Below, piece after piece: positions 54,086 to 63,698 of a stretch of 64,000 nt of DNA; positions within the stretch are counted from its first letter, which is position 1, and each line of letters begins with the position of its first letter. A model generated the notes under the pieces. That model searched no databases and was not told the origin of the DNA. It was given only the letters and a program-made list of their open reading frames with translations. The DNA lies in contig JAGLGN010000005.1 in NCBI GenBank assembly GCA_023144005.1, positions 62,001 to 126,000 on the forward strand, given 5' to 3'. The position numbers and the translations under genes were made by a program. This stretch comes from a bacterium. GTDB taxonomy: Bacteria > AUK180.

Positions 54086-55563
54086 TCCTTTTCCCTCCTC
54101 ATTGTCGGAAACAAGATAACATCTCTCAATGTATTCTGATTAGTTAGTATCATGACCAGACGATCTATGCCGATGCCAAGGCCGCCAGTCGGGGGCATGC
54201 CGTATTCAAGCGCTTCAATGAAATCCTCATCGAGCCGCTGTGCCTCGTCATCTCCCTTCTGCCTGAAATTCTCCTGCATCTCAAATCGGTTTTTTTGCTC
54301 AACAGGGTCATTAAGCTCTGAGTAAGCATTCGCTAATTCCATTCCCGCCATGAAAAGTTCGAAGCGCTCTACACAATCCTTTTTTGAACGATGATCCTTC
54401 GTCAATGGAGAGGACTCCTTGGGAAAATCAATAACAAATGTCGGCTCAAATATATTCGGTTCAACAAAGTGTTCAAAAAGCTTCTCGATCGCTTTTCCTC
54501 TTGAAACAGGCCTTTCTTTCCCTAGCTTACTTACCATATCTATCAATTGACTTCCTTCCATGGAGTCAATATCTATTGATGCGGCTTCATTGACCGCATC
54601 TATCATGCAAAGGCGCTTGAACGGAAATGTAAATGTAAATTCTTTTCCATCTCTAATGATCTTATGGTCCTTGCCGAAGACACTTTCTGTAACATATTTG
54701 ATCAGCCTTTCGGTAAAATCCATAACATCATTGTAATCCCAATATGCCGCATACGTCTCCAGCATAGTAAACTCAGGGTTATGATTGCGGTCCATTCCTT
54801 CGTTACGAAAATTACGATTCATGTCATAGACCTTATTAAAGCCGCCGATAATCAATCTTTTTAAGAATAACTCAGGAGCGATACGCAAAAAGAGATCCAT
54901 ATCCAGCGTATTGTGATGGGTTACGAACGGCCTCGCGTCAGCGCCGCCGGGGATGGTCTGTAAAAGAGGGGTTTCGACTTCTATAAATTCTTCCTTCGCA
55001 AGGAAATTTCTGAGCTCAGAGATGATACGGGATCTCTTCACAAATACTTCCATGCTTTCCGGATTGGAAAGAAGATCCAGGTATCTCTTTCTATACCTGG
55101 TCTCAACATCCTTCAAGCCATGAAATTTCTCAGGAAGCGGGCGAAGGGACTTTGATAGTATCGTCAGCTCTGAAACCAGTATGGATAATTCTCCGGTCCG
55201 TGTTTTGAATACCTTTCCGATCACACCGACATAATCTCCGATATCGGCTTTCTTATAGAGATAGTACTGATCCTCTCCCAGAATGTCCTGTCTCAGATAT
55301 AATTGCATGCGGAAGCCCATATCCTGAATATGAGCGAACCCCGCCTTGCCCTGACGGCGCTTGGCAACCATTCTTCCTGCAAGGGAAGCGATATGCTCTG
55401 TTTCTTCTTCCGCCTTGATATGATCGTATTCTTTCCTCAAGGCCTCTATATTATCCTTGCTCTCCCATTTATATGGATATGGGTTGATCCCCTTTTCTCT
55501 CAATTCGCTGATCTTATCCAGCCGGATCTTCATTAATCCTCTTTCTTGGGACTCTAAACTCAT
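54082..55563 (-). CDS. lysS: lysyl-tRNA synthetase, class II
   Basis: The 493-residue protein has the N-terminal anticodon-binding OB domain (SLAGRMVAKRRQGKAGFAHIQD) and the class II catalytic core with motif 1 (SRIISELRNFL...ETPLLQTIPGGADARPF), motif 2 (YDMNRNFRNEGMDRNHNPEFTMLE) and motif 3 (GLGIGIDRLVMILTN). ATG 55563 has AGGAG six bases upstream. It leads the operon from a TTGAAA/TAAAAT promoter. Confidence 0.98.
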   Translation of the reverse strand: MSLESQERGLMKIRLDKISELREKGINPYPYKWESKDNIEALRKEYDHIKAEEETEHIASLAGRMVAKRRQGKAGFAHIQDMGFRMQLYLRQDILGEDQYYLYKKADIGDYVGVIGKVFKTRTGELSILVSELTILSKSLRPLPEKFHGLKDVETRYRKRYLDLLSNPESMEVFVKRSRIISELRNFLAKEEFIEVETPLLQTIPGGADARPFVTHHNTLDMDLFLRIAPELFLKRLIIGGFNKVYDMNRNFRNEGMDRNHNPEFTMLETYAAYWDYNDVMDFTERLIKYVTESVFGKDHKIIRDGKEFTFTFPFKRLCMIDAVNEAASIDIDSMEGSQLIDMVSKLGKERPVSRGKAIEKLFEHFVEPNIFEPTFVIDFPKESSPLTKDHRSKKDCVERFELFMAGMELANAYSELNDPVEQKNRFEMQENFRQKGDDEAQRLDEDFIEALEYGMPPTGGLGIGIDRLVMILTNQNTLRDVILFPTMRREKE

Positions 55564-55582
55564 TACTTACTCCTGCAATATG

Positions 55583-55611
55583 ATTTTACCCCAAAACACT
55601 GATAATTTCAA
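55583..55611 (-). promoter_or_regulatory. promoter of the lysS operon
   Basis: On the minus strand TTGAAA (55606-55611) and TAAAAT (55583-55588) are 17 bp apart; the leader is about 13 bases and holds AGGAG. Confidence 0.65.
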
Positions 55612-55691
55612 GGTTCGGCATATAAAGACAATTATTTTTTCACTCTTAAAAAATTAACTAACTCTCTGTGAAAAAAATACATCCTTATCAC

Positions 55692-55720
55692 TTGACATAT
55701 ATTAACATTGTTGATATAAT
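55692..55720 (+). promoter_or_regulatory. full-consensus sigma-70 promoter of the TetR redox operon
   Basis: TTGACA (55692-55697), a 17-bp spacer and TATAAT (55715-55720) match the consensus at all twelve positions. A promoter this strong would normally need repression, which the overlapping palindromes can provide. Confidence 0.85.
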
Positions 55721-55732
55721 TAACAGCGTTAA
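55702..55732 (+). promoter_or_regulatory. two palindromic operators for the TetR regulator
   Basis: TTAACATTGTTGA (55702-55714, one mismatch) fills the -35/-10 spacer, and the perfect palindrome TTAACAGCGTTAA (55720-55732) starts on the last base of the -10 and covers the RNA start. Both fit TTAAC-N3-GTTRA; their centres are 18 bp apart. They are the obvious autoregulatory sites of the TetR protein encoded 26 bases downstream. Confidence 0.7.
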
Positions 55733-55757
55733 CCACATTAGAGCCATGGAGGACGAA

Positions 55758-56378
55758 ATGGGAATCAAGGAACGGAAAGAACGACAAAAAGAGCAATTGC
55801 GGAAAGAGATTATACAAGCTGCTATATCAATGCTCCTCAAGGATGGCTACGAAAAACTTTCTATGAGAAGACTTGCCGAGAGAATAGAGTACTCTCCTAC
55901 CACGATCTATCACTATTTTCGTGATAAAGCCGATCTCGTCTTCAATGTTATCGAGTTTGCCTTCTCAATATTTGTTGAAAGATTTGCGAAGATCAATCTG
56001 CTGGAAGACAAGGATCCCCGTGAAATGTTGAGGATCGGATTAAGAACTTATATAGAAACGGCACTGGAATATCCCAAGGTTTATAAGGTAATGCTCCTGA
56101 TCGATTACAATATGAAGACCGAGGTGTGTCAAGGCCTGCAAAAAGGCACAATGAGTGAAAAAGCATTCGCCTTTCTTCATAACTCTATTCGAGAATGCGT
56201 CAAAGAGAATGATTTCTCAGAGGAGGAGATCGCGATGAACAGCCAGACTATCTGGGCGGCTATTCATGGATTGTCATCCCTTTTGATCACTCAGCCGTGT
56301 TTTCCCTGGGCTCCCAAAGACAAATTAATCGATCATACGATTGATACTCTTATGAAAGCTTTAGAAAAAAGGAGATAG
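55758..56378 (+). CDS. TetR-family transcriptional repressor
   Basis: The 206-residue regulator has an N-terminal helix-turn-helix (about 14-60: KEIIQAAISMLL, LSMRRLAERIEYSPTTIYHYFRDKADLV) and a helical ligand domain ending in TIWAAIHGLSSLLI, typical of the WHG-type TetR C-terminus. ATG 55758 is chosen because GGAGG lies five bases upstream; the open frame extends further but runs through the promoter. It should repress its own operon; the inducer is unknown. Confidence 0.92.
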   Translation: MGIKERKERQKEQLRKEIIQAAISMLLKDGYEKLSMRRLAERIEYSPTTIYHYFRDKADLVFNVIEFAFSIFVERFAKINLLEDKDPREMLRIGLRTYIETALEYPKVYKVMLLIDYNMKTEVCQGLQKGTMSEKAFAFLHNSIRECVKENDFSEEEIAMNSQTIWAAIHGLSSLLITQPCFPWAPKDKLIDHTIDTLMKALEKRR

Positions 56379-56382
56379 ATAG

Positions 56383-56835
56383 GTGAAAAAATTAGTACTG
56401 CTACCATTATTACTTATTGTTTTGTATCTGGGCTCAACCTTGCTTTTTGCAGAGTCGGAGAAAGCCGCAGGGACTATGACCGTTTCAATATCTAATTTGA
56501 AAAATACTCGCGGATTCATAATGCTGGCTCTTTGCAGCAATGAAGATCAGTATACCGAGGATTCCGTAAAGCCCTTTAGAACAATAAGACAGAAAATAAA
56601 AGGCAATGTTGAAATTATTATTTTAGAAGATATTCCTTTTGGAACATATGCCATTAAGGTATTCCACGATGAAAATTCAAACAAGAAGCTTGACAGGAAT
56701 TTTTTAAAGATCCCTAAAGAAGGGTACGGATTCTCTAACAATACCAAAGGAAAAGCGGGAGCTTTGAAGTTTGAAAAAGCGTGCTTCAGTTTTAATTCGG
56801 CCAGTGCCGATATAGAGATCAAATTAAAAAATTAA
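56383..56835 (+). CDS. secreted DUF2141-family protein
   Basis: The 150-residue protein begins at GTG 56383, with AGGAG eight bases before it. The N-terminal signal (LVLLPLLLIVLYLGSTLLF) implies export. The DUF2141 signature follows: GFIMLALC, DIPFGTYAIKVFHDENSNKKLDRNFLKIPKEGYGFSNN. DUF2141 proteins are small periplasmic beta-sandwiches of unknown function, often encoded near redox or lipid genes. It lies between the repressor and two flavodoxin-like genes in one operon. Confidence 0.85.
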   Translation: MKKLVLLPLLLIVLYLGSTLLFAESEKAAGTMTVSISNLKNTRGFIMLALCSNEDQYTEDSVKPFRTIRQKIKGNVEIIILEDIPFGTYAIKVFHDENSNKKLDRNFLKIPKEGYGFSNNTKGKAGALKFEKACFSFNSASADIEIKLKN

Positions 56836-56851
56836 ATCCATGGAGGAAATA

Positions 56852-57646
56852 ATGAAAGGGATCATTTACTATTATTCAGGATCGGGGAACACCGAATTAG
56901 CGTGCCGGTATATTGCAGGAAAAGTAAAGAATGCAAGCTTTAAACTGTGCAATATTGCCGGAATTGACAGGCATGATCCGAATAAATACGATATTGTCGG
57001 ATTTGCAACATGGGCGGACTTTATGGGAGCACCTCAACTCTTCCATTCCTTTGTAGGAGAAATAGAAAGCCAAGGTGAGAAACCGGCTTTTATATTCAAT
57101 ACATTTGGGGCGGTATCGGGAAATACGCTTAGAGATATGGAAAATGCGGTAAAGGCAAAAGGGTTTAATGTTATTCGCGGCCATTCTTTACACACCCCCG
57201 AAAACTACCCTCCATCAATAAAGAGGGGTATGGGGTTCGCTAAATCCCCGGGAAAGCGCGATATCAAGAAATTCGATGCGTTCATTGCCGGACTGGAAAC
57301 CGACATCAAGGAACTGCGGGAAAACAGAACCGTGAAACAAACGAAGATCAAATTGGGCCTCTCAAACTCTATCATGCCGAAATTACCCCGCACTCAAGCA
57401 AGGAAAGATATGGGTGAAAAGTTCGTTGATGGAACCCTATGTAACGAATGCGGTATCTGCGTGAAAGTATGTCCGTACAATGCGGTAGAGCTTAGCCCGA
57501 AGCCGGTTTTTGATATGAGTGCGTGCTATGGTTGTTGGGCATGCTACAATCATTGTCCGGAGCAGGCGATCTTTACGAAGAAGATCAGAGGGATAGGTCA
57601 TTATCCCCGGCCTATTGAGCAATTAGCAACAAAACTGAAGCCATGA
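56852..57646 (+). CDS. EFR1-type flavodoxin/ferredoxin fusion protein
   Basis: The 264-residue protein has an N-terminal flavodoxin-like domain (IIYYYSGSGNTELA, the phosphate-binding loop, then FATWADFMGAP and FNTFGAVSGNT) and a C-terminal pair of [4Fe-4S] ferredoxin motifs, CNECGICVKVCP and CYGCWACYNHCP. This is the EFR1 family layout (electron transfer between FMN and two clusters). ATG 56852 is preceded at five bases by GGAGG; the earlier ATG 56840 overlaps that site. It is probably a reductase partner for the next gene. Confidence 0.9.
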   Translation: MKGIIYYYSGSGNTELACRYIAGKVKNASFKLCNIAGIDRHDPNKYDIVGFATWADFMGAPQLFHSFVGEIESQGEKPAFIFNTFGAVSGNTLRDMENAVKAKGFNVIRGHSLHTPENYPPSIKRGMGFAKSPGKRDIKKFDAFIAGLETDIKELRENRTVKQTKIKLGLSNSIMPKLPRTQARKDMGEKFVDGTLCNECGICVKVCPYNAVELSPKPVFDMSACYGCWACYNHCPEQAIFTKKIRGIGHYPRPIEQLATKLKP

Positions 57647-57703
57647 ACCCTATTTCACTGAAGCTTCGCATAAAATATCGAAGATCCTAATATGGAGGAA
57701 ACA

Positions 57704-59080
57704 ATGAAGATCGTTGTTTTGAACGGCAGCCCGAAAGGGAAATTGAGCGTAACACTACAATATATCCACTATATTGAAAAAGCATTTCCGCAACATGAAT
57801 TCAGCATAATTGATGTATCTCAGAAAATGCGGATTATCGAAAAGGACAATAAGGTTTTCCAGAAGATCATCGACGAGGTCGGAGCGGCCGACGGAATTAT
57901 CTGGGCCTTCCCCCTGTATTACTGTCTGGTACATTCAAATTATAAGAAATTTATCGAGCTCATTTTTGAAAGAGATGTTACGGACGCTTTCACTGGGAAA
58001 TATACGGCGGCAATCAGCACTTCTATTCATTTCTATGACCATACCGCTCATAATTATATTAATGCTGTCTGTGATGATCTTAATATGAAGTATGTGGACT
58101 TCTTTTCTGCTGCAATGCAGGATCTCTTAAAATCTTCCGAGCAGAACAAGCTCAAGCTCTTTGCGGAGAATTTCTTTAAAGTGATCGAAAACAAGGAGCC
58201 GACCACTAAGAACTATATGCCGCTAATTCATAGTAACTTCAAGTATCATCAGGGAGATCCGGCTTCTAAGGTAGAGCCTGGCGATAAAAAGGTGATTGTC
58301 ATAACCGACGGGCTAGCTGAACAGAAGAATCTAAATGCGATGGTGGATCGATTCAAACGATCTTTTTCAAAGGACATTGAAGTGGTCAATCTGAATGAAC
58401 TCGACATCAAAGGCGGTTGTCTGGGATGTATCCATTGCGGGTTTGATAACATCTGTGTTTATCAGGATAAGGATGAGTTCGTAGAATTTTTTACAACAAA
58501 AGTGCTCTCGGCTGATATTCTTATCTTTGCGGGAGCGATCAAGGACAGATATCTGTCGTCAAAATGGAAGTTGTTCTTTGACCGCAGTTTTTTCAGAACC
58601 CATCAACCGGGGCTGGGAGGAATACAAGTCGGGTTCATCATATCCGGACCATTAACACAGTTGCCGAATGTCAAGGAGATCTTTAAGTCTTATGTTGAGT
58701 GGCAGAGGGGAAATCTTGTTGATTTCATTACCGATGAATATGAGGAATCCTCACACATAGATGAGCTCCTGCAAAATCTGGCCAAGCGCCTTGTTGATTT
58801 ATCCGACAAGAAATATATTAAGCCCGTAACTTTTCGCGGTGTCGGGGGAATGAAGGTCTTCAGAGATGATATTTGGGGTAATCTTCGTTTTGTATTCCAA
58901 TCCGATCACAAGTTCTACAAAAAGCATGGATTATACGACTTTCCACAGAAAAATAACAAAGTCAAGGCCTTTAATAGAATAATGATGGCCCTGACCACAA
59001 TACCCTTTATACGGAAGGAATTTCCCAAGCGAATAAAAAATGAGATGATCAAGCCGCTTCAGAAGATCCTTAAGGATTAG
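57704..59080 (+). CDS. tandem NADPH-dependent FMN reductase/flavodoxin-fold protein
   Basis: The 458-residue protein has two flavodoxin-like domains. The first starts KIVVLNGSPKGKLS (FMN phosphate loop) with WAFPLYYCLVHSNYKKFIE; the second starts about residue 195 (KKVIVITDGLA) and contains GGCLGCIHCGFDNICVYQDKDE, the cysteine-bearing loop found in iron-sulfur flavoproteins, although there are only three cysteines near it plus one further on, so cluster binding is uncertain. The C-terminal 90 residues are basic and helical. GGAGG lies five bases before ATG 57704. It is the last gene of the TetR operon. Confidence 0.88.
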   Translation: MKIVVLNGSPKGKLSVTLQYIHYIEKAFPQHEFSIIDVSQKMRIIEKDNKVFQKIIDEVGAADGIIWAFPLYYCLVHSNYKKFIELIFERDVTDAFTGKYTAAISTSIHFYDHTAHNYINAVCDDLNMKYVDFFSAAMQDLLKSSEQNKLKLFAENFFKVIENKEPTTKNYMPLIHSNFKYHQGDPASKVEPGDKKVIVITDGLAEQKNLNAMVDRFKRSFSKDIEVVNLNELDIKGGCLGCIHCGFDNICVYQDKDEFVEFFTTKVLSADILIFAGAIKDRYLSSKWKLFFDRSFFRTHQPGLGGIQVGFIISGPLTQLPNVKEIFKSYVEWQRGNLVDFITDEYEESSHIDELLQNLAKRLVDLSDKKYIKPVTFRGVGGMKVFRDDIWGNLRFVFQSDHKFYKKHGLYDFPQKNNKVKAFNRIMMALTTIPFIRKEFPKRIKNEMIKPLQKILKD

Positions 59081-59137
59081 ATAAATGAAGTGAGGAATAT
59101 TTGAAAAACATTTTCTGAGATTGTAAAACCGATTATA

Positions 59138-59165
59138 ATTGCCGGATCATAGCAACAACGGCAAT
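59138..59165. terminator. possible bidirectional stem-loop between convergent genes
   Basis: ATTGCCG (59138-59144) pairs with CGGCAAT (59159-59165) around a 14-base loop. It sits between the end of the FMN reductase gene and the end of the giant beta-helix gene. The following T/A-rich stretch is short, so termination strength is doubtful. Confidence 0.3.
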
Positions 59166-59198
59166 AAATTATCAATGGCCGGTCGTACGCCTTCTACC

Positions 59199-62100
59199 CT
59201 ACTTGATGACAGCGACCTTGAATATCTGTGTTTCACCCGCGTCATTCGTGATATAGCAAAAATACATGCCCGCGGCGACTTCTTCACCATCTTCATTTGT
59301 CAGGTCCCATTGCCATTCGGATTGCCCGTCCGCATCTGTTTCCAACACTAATTCTCCGGCAACAGTATATATCCTAATGGTCACATCTTCTGTGAGCTGG
59401 CTGAAAATAATATATTCGCCGGAAAGTTCTTTATTCCAAGGATTCGGATATATTACCGTATCTTCAAGTGAGTCAGCATAGTTCTTGATAATTGTAAGCC
59501 CCGATTCAAACGGAAGATTCGCTTCCGAAACAGTATCGGGAGAGATCACCGTAAAATATGTCGTATCCCCGCATGAAATGCCTATCGTATGTCCATTTAC
59601 GGCATCAGCAGCAATATCAAGACAGAGAAAATATGTCTTTGTGGTAGTACCGATGATCTGATCCGCAATATTAATATCTGCTGTTCCACTTGTAAATGTT
59701 CCGGTTCCTATCAAAGTATCATCAACGATGGAAAAACTGTCATCGCCGTTATCAAGATATACCTTCGCTGCGGAAACATCATTGTCATCAGCAGTGCCTA
59801 TCAGATCTGTCTTTATTACGGATAATACCGCGGTTTCAATTGCCGTTGATAATGTGAGCTGTTCAAATACAAGATCCTGCACGCTCACCTTCGTCGTCGC
59901 GGTCGCAAGATCAAGAGGCAGAACGGTTATCGGATCAGGGCCGTCCGTGATGGTAACCGAGCCGGAAAGAAACGGCGGGAATACTGCCATCTGATCAGGG
60001 GACATAATAGTGAAATTAGAACTGTCAGACATGCTTATGGTGAATGTATTTCCAATATCTACCGCGGAACCAAGGCCGAGCACGATAAAATACACAGAAC
60101 TTGCTGTGGTAATATTCTGATCAATGATATCAATATCCACAAGTCCTGATACAAAGGTCCCGTTGCCAAGTAATGTATCTTCCGCAGAAGAAAAAGTGGT
60201 ATTGCCGTTATCCGCATAGATCATGACCGAACTTACATCCGAATCTGCATTTGTCCCATCGCCTTCCACCTTAATATCTATCCAGATAGCATTGTCCGCG
60301 TCCGTTGACAATGTAATGTCCGCCATTAAAACCTCTGCGCCCTGCATTGCGGTTGTCGGTGCGTCATCATTTATTACGGATGTCAGATCATTTAAGATCG
60401 CTCTGTTAGCTCCAAATTCAGATGTATTCCCTGTCCCGTCGATCGCAAGCGAGGTCAATATTACATCCCCCGAGAGCGACTCGCCCGCCAGTGAAAAGTT
60501 TCCGCTCCCGTCGGTGTTCAGAGTTGTGTAATAGTGATATCCTTCACCATATCCCGTGGGGTCAGCGTTTACACCGGCAGTAGAATTACTTACAATATAG
60601 AGTTCAACCTCAATACTTGCCGCAGCAGTTCCATTAATTGTATAGGTATCGATCCCAGTCTGAACGATATCTGTTATTACAGGGAAATTCAAATTCTCAT
60701 TCGGGCCGGCATCAACATCACCTATATCATTCAGTGTTACCCCATCAGCCGCAAGATCAATTCCTAACTGTGTATTTGAAAATATGGAATTCCCGGAAAT
60801 ACGGTTATTGTCAGTAGCACTATCCGCGACATGTACCCCGTCCCAGCCATTGAAAGCAATGATATTAGCCATACCAGAAATTGTTCCTCCGACAGTATTT
60901 GAATGAGCTCCCCCATAGATATATACACCATTCTGAGAATTACCCAAATCTCCGGTTCCGTCCGCATCGGTGCCGATGTAATTACCAAGTACCTGATTAT
61001 CCGTTGAATTCGTACCGCTTATGTTAATGCCACTGCCGCTATTTCCGGAAAGTACATTTCCGGAGCCGCTTTCAACTCCACCGATAAAATTCGACTTGGA
61101 GCCCTCCAAGATATGTACACCGTAATTTGAATTGCCAAGATCGGCCGTGCCGTTTACATCCGTTCCGATATAATTGCCGATAACCTTATTATTATCCGTG
61201 CCGCTGCCATAGATATTAATTCCGCCGTTGTTCCCGGATATAATATTTCTCGCACCCGCAACAGCACCGCCAATGGTATTTGATGCTGGGCCATTATACA
61301 ATTGTATTCCAGACCAGGTATTACCGAGGTCAACAGTACCAGTCACATCGGTACCGACATAATTGCCGAGTATCTGATTGTTATCCGTACCGGCACCGGT
61401 AATATAGATTCCATATTGACCGTTACCCGAAATAATATTTCTTGCAGCCGCAACGGTTCCACCGATCGTATTTGATAGGGCACTACCTGCAATTTCGATA
61501 CCGTGCTCTGAATTACCCCGGTCCGCTGTACCGTTACAATCCGTTCCTATATAATTACCAATAATTGTGTTATTTGTCGTACTTCCAGTTAAGAAAATAC
61601 CTGAGTCGTTATTACCGGAGATTACATTTCCTGACCCGGCAATTGTACCCCCAATCGTATTTCCCTGGGCACTGTTAGTAATAATTACGCCATGAGAATT
61701 ATTACCCAGGTCAGAAGTACCATTAACATCGGTGCCAATATAATTTCCGATTACGACATTATTATCCGAACCGGAGATTAAAATACCTCCAAAATTACCT
61801 GATATGATATTCCTTTCTCCAGCTGTGGTGCCGCCAATTATATTTGACGCTGGTCCATTAGTTATAAAAATTCCCTGGTTGGTATTGCCGATAGCTCCAG
61901 TGCCATTTACATTAGTTCCTATATAATTACCAATAATTACATTATTATCTGTGCCACTGTTAATAATATAAATACCACGATCGTCATTGCCTGATATTAA
62001 ATTCATGGTACCAGCTATCGTTCCACCAATGGTATTTGATTGTGCGCCATTACCGATTTGTATACCATATACTGAATTGCCTAAGTCACTGGTTCCATTC

Positions 62101-63680
62101 ACATCCGTACCTATGTAATTGCCGAGGATGACATTGTTAATCGTTCCACTGTCCCAGAGTACTACACCACTCGTGTTATTTCCTGAAATAATATTTCTAG
62201 CACCTGCAACTGTTCCACCAATTATATTTGATTGAGCACCACCCCAGATGGCTATACCCTCATTTGTATTAGCTATATCAACAGTACCGGTTACATCGGT
62301 CCCGATATAATTACCAAGAACTATATTATTATCACTGTTGCTTATCAGAATACCAATGTTGTTATTACCTGATATGATATTTCCTGATCCTGCTATTGTC
62401 CCACCTATGGTATTCGATTGAGCATCACTAGTTAAATATACACCATCATTTGAATTGCCTAGATCCACTGTCCCGGTCACATCTGTGCCGATGAAATTGC
62501 CAAGAACAACATTGTTATCAGTACCGGTGTTGGCGATTAAGATACCATGGCTATTATTACCGGAGATAATATTTCTCGCCGCCGTATCTGTTCCACCGAT
62601 CGTATTTAATTGAGCGCCGCCCGCAATATATACTCCGCAAGCGGTATTGCCCAGATCGACCAGGCCGGAGGCATCGGTTCCGATAAAATTACCGATCACT
62701 GTATTGTTCTCCACACCATTGCTGCCATTAATCACAACACCATACTGATTACCACTCAATACATTGCCGCCGCCGGCAATTGTCGAGCCGACAGTATTGA
62801 AAGTTGACATATTCGTAATATACACTCCGCATTGTGTGTTTCCCAATGCGGAAGTTCCGCTGATATCGGTACCGAAATAATTGCCCTGGATCTGATTGCC
62901 GGTACTGGCATCCACAAAAATACCGTGTTCTCCGTTCCCGGAGATTACGTTTCTTTCTGCAGCTGTTGTCCCCCCGATGATATTGTAATTCGAATAGGAT
63001 ATATTTATTCCTGAGTAATCTGCACCCAGTGCGGAAGTTCCATTGACATCGGTACCTATCATATTCCCCAGAATATAATTCCCATCACACTGACGCAAAA
63101 CGATATTTGCAATATAACTTCCAGAGATAAGATTACCCATCCCCGCGATGCTACCTCCGATAGTGTTGCCTGAAGCATGGTCGGTAAGATATATACCGGC
63201 ATACGAATTTCCCAGATCAACCGTTCCAGTAGTATCAGTGCCCATATAATTATTTGTGATTATATTTCCGGTGGCACTCGCGCCGGTGATTATTATGCTT
63301 GAAGTTCTAAAACCCAATGCTCCCGTAAAATTATTGATAACCAGGCCGGAAACTACATTATTTGCAGAACTTATTATAAGACCAGAAACATCTGATATAT
63401 TACTACCATCTATCTCAACATCATGATTCAAACCGCCGAATATTTTCGTGCCGCCTGTCGCGTCATTTAGCGTTGGCAATACACTGGCGGGTTGGATCGT
63501 TCCACTGATAGAAAATATGATCGTGTCCGCACCAGCATTGCTGTTGGCGTCAGTAATTGCCTGCCTCAATGATCCCGCACCCGTATCATTGACATTCACA
63601 ACCGTAATAGTTGCAGCAAAAACAGTTGCGGAAAACAATAAAAGAGAAAGTATAAATGAGAATTTTACACGCTTATTCAT
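59199..63680 (-). CDS. giant secreted parallel beta-helix protein with FlgD/T9SS-like C-terminal domain
   Basis: The 1,493-residue protein has an N-terminal signal (FSFILSLLLFSATVFA) and a CSLREA-like start (TVVNVNDTGAGSLRQAITDAN). It continues with about 13 copies of a 58-62-residue unit whose core is GNYIGTDVNGTADLGN...NTIGG...ISGNN, right-handed beta-helix repeats probably on the cell surface. Two related ~135-residue modules follow (about 1130-1390, each with DADNAI/ETAVLS-type strands). The last ~90 residues match FlgD-like or type IX sorting domains (VIYPNPWN, VTIRIYTVAGELV, AAGMYFCYITNDAG). GGAGG lies five bases before ATG 63680; the frame upstream of that is not needed. Adhesion or polysaccharide binding is inference. 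Confidence 0.92.
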   Translation of the reverse strand: MNKRVKFSFILSLLLFSATVFAATITVVNVNDTGAGSLRQAITDANSNAGADTIIFSISGTIQPASVLPTLNDATGGTKIFGGLNHDVEIDGSNISDVSGLIISSANNVVSGLVINNFTGALGFRTSSIIITGASATGNIITNNYMGTDTTGTVDLGNSYAGIYLTDHASGNTIGGSIAGMGNLISGSYIANIVLRQCDGNYILGNMIGTDVNGTSALGADYSGINISYSNYNIIGGTTAAERNVISGNGEHGIFVDASTGNQIQGNYFGTDISGTSALGNTQCGVYITNMSTFNTVGSTIAGGGNVLSGNQYGVVINGSNGVENNTVIGNFIGTDASGLVDLGNTACGVYIAGGAQLNTIGGTDTAARNIISGNNSHGILIANTGTDNNVVLGNFIGTDVTGTVDLGNSNDGVYLTSDAQSNTIGGTIAGSGNIISGNNNIGILISNSDNNIVLGNYIGTDVTGTVDIANTNEGIAIWGGAQSNIIGGTVAGARNIISGNNTSGVVLWDSGTINNVILGNYIGTDVNGTSDLGNSVYGIQIGNGAQSNTIGGTIAGTMNLISGNDDRGIYIINSGTDNNVIIGNYIGTNVNGTGAIGNTNQGIFITNGPASNIIGGTTAGERNIISGNFGGILISGSDNNVVIGNYIGTDVNGTSDLGNNSHGVIITNSAQGNTIGGTIAGSGNVISGNNDSGIFLTGSTTNNTIIGNYIGTDCNGTADRGNSEHGIEIAGSALSNTIGGTVAAARNIISGNGQYGIYITGAGTDNNQILGNYVGTDVTGTVDLGNTWSGIQLYNGPASNTIGGAVAGARNIISGNNGGINIYGSGTDNNKVIGNYIGTDVNGTADLGNSNYGVHILEGSKSNFIGGVESGSGNVLSGNSGSGINISGTNSTDNQVLGNYIGTDADGTGDLGNSQNGVYIYGGAHSNTVGGTISGMANIIAFNGWDGVHVADSATDNNRISGNSIFSNTQLGIDLAADGVTLNDIGDVDAGPNENLNFPVITDIVQTGIDTYTINGTAAASIEVELYIVSNSTAGVNADPTGYGEGYHYYTTLNTDGSGNFSLAGESLSGDVILTSLAIDGTGNTSEFGANRAILNDLTSVINDDAPTTAMQGAEVLMADITLSTDADNAIWIDIKVEGDGTNADSDVSSVMIYADNGNTTFSSAEDTLLGNGTFVSGLVDIDIIDQNITTASSVYFIVLGLGSAVDIGNTFTISMSDSSNFTIMSPDQMAVFPPFLSGSVTITDGPDPITVLPLDLATATTKVSVQDLVFEQLTLSTAIETAVLSVIKTDLIGTADDNDVSAAKVYLDNGDDSFSIVDDTLIGTGTFTSGTADINIADQIIGTTTKTYFLCLDIAADAVNGHTIGISCGDTTYFTVISPDTVSEANLPFESGLTIIKNYADSLEDTVIYPNPWNKELSGEYIIFSQLTEDVTIRIYTVAGELVLETDADGQSEWQWDLTNEDGEEVAAGMYFCYITNDAGETQIFKVAVIK
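60780..63270 (-). repeat. tandem ~180-bp DNA repeat inside the beta-helix gene
   Basis: The coding repeats are also visible in DNA: words such as ATAATTACC and ACATCGGT recur about every 175-186 bp. Copies have diverged mostly at third positions and in surface-loop codons. Length variation by recombination is plausible. Confidence 0.75.
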
Positions 63681-63698
63681 AAAAACCTCCGAACTATT

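Noticed and set aside
60780-63270. Non-coding satellite or CRISPR-like repeats
   Set aside because: The repeats lie in one continuous reading frame and encode beta-helix rungs; the signal is protein-level.
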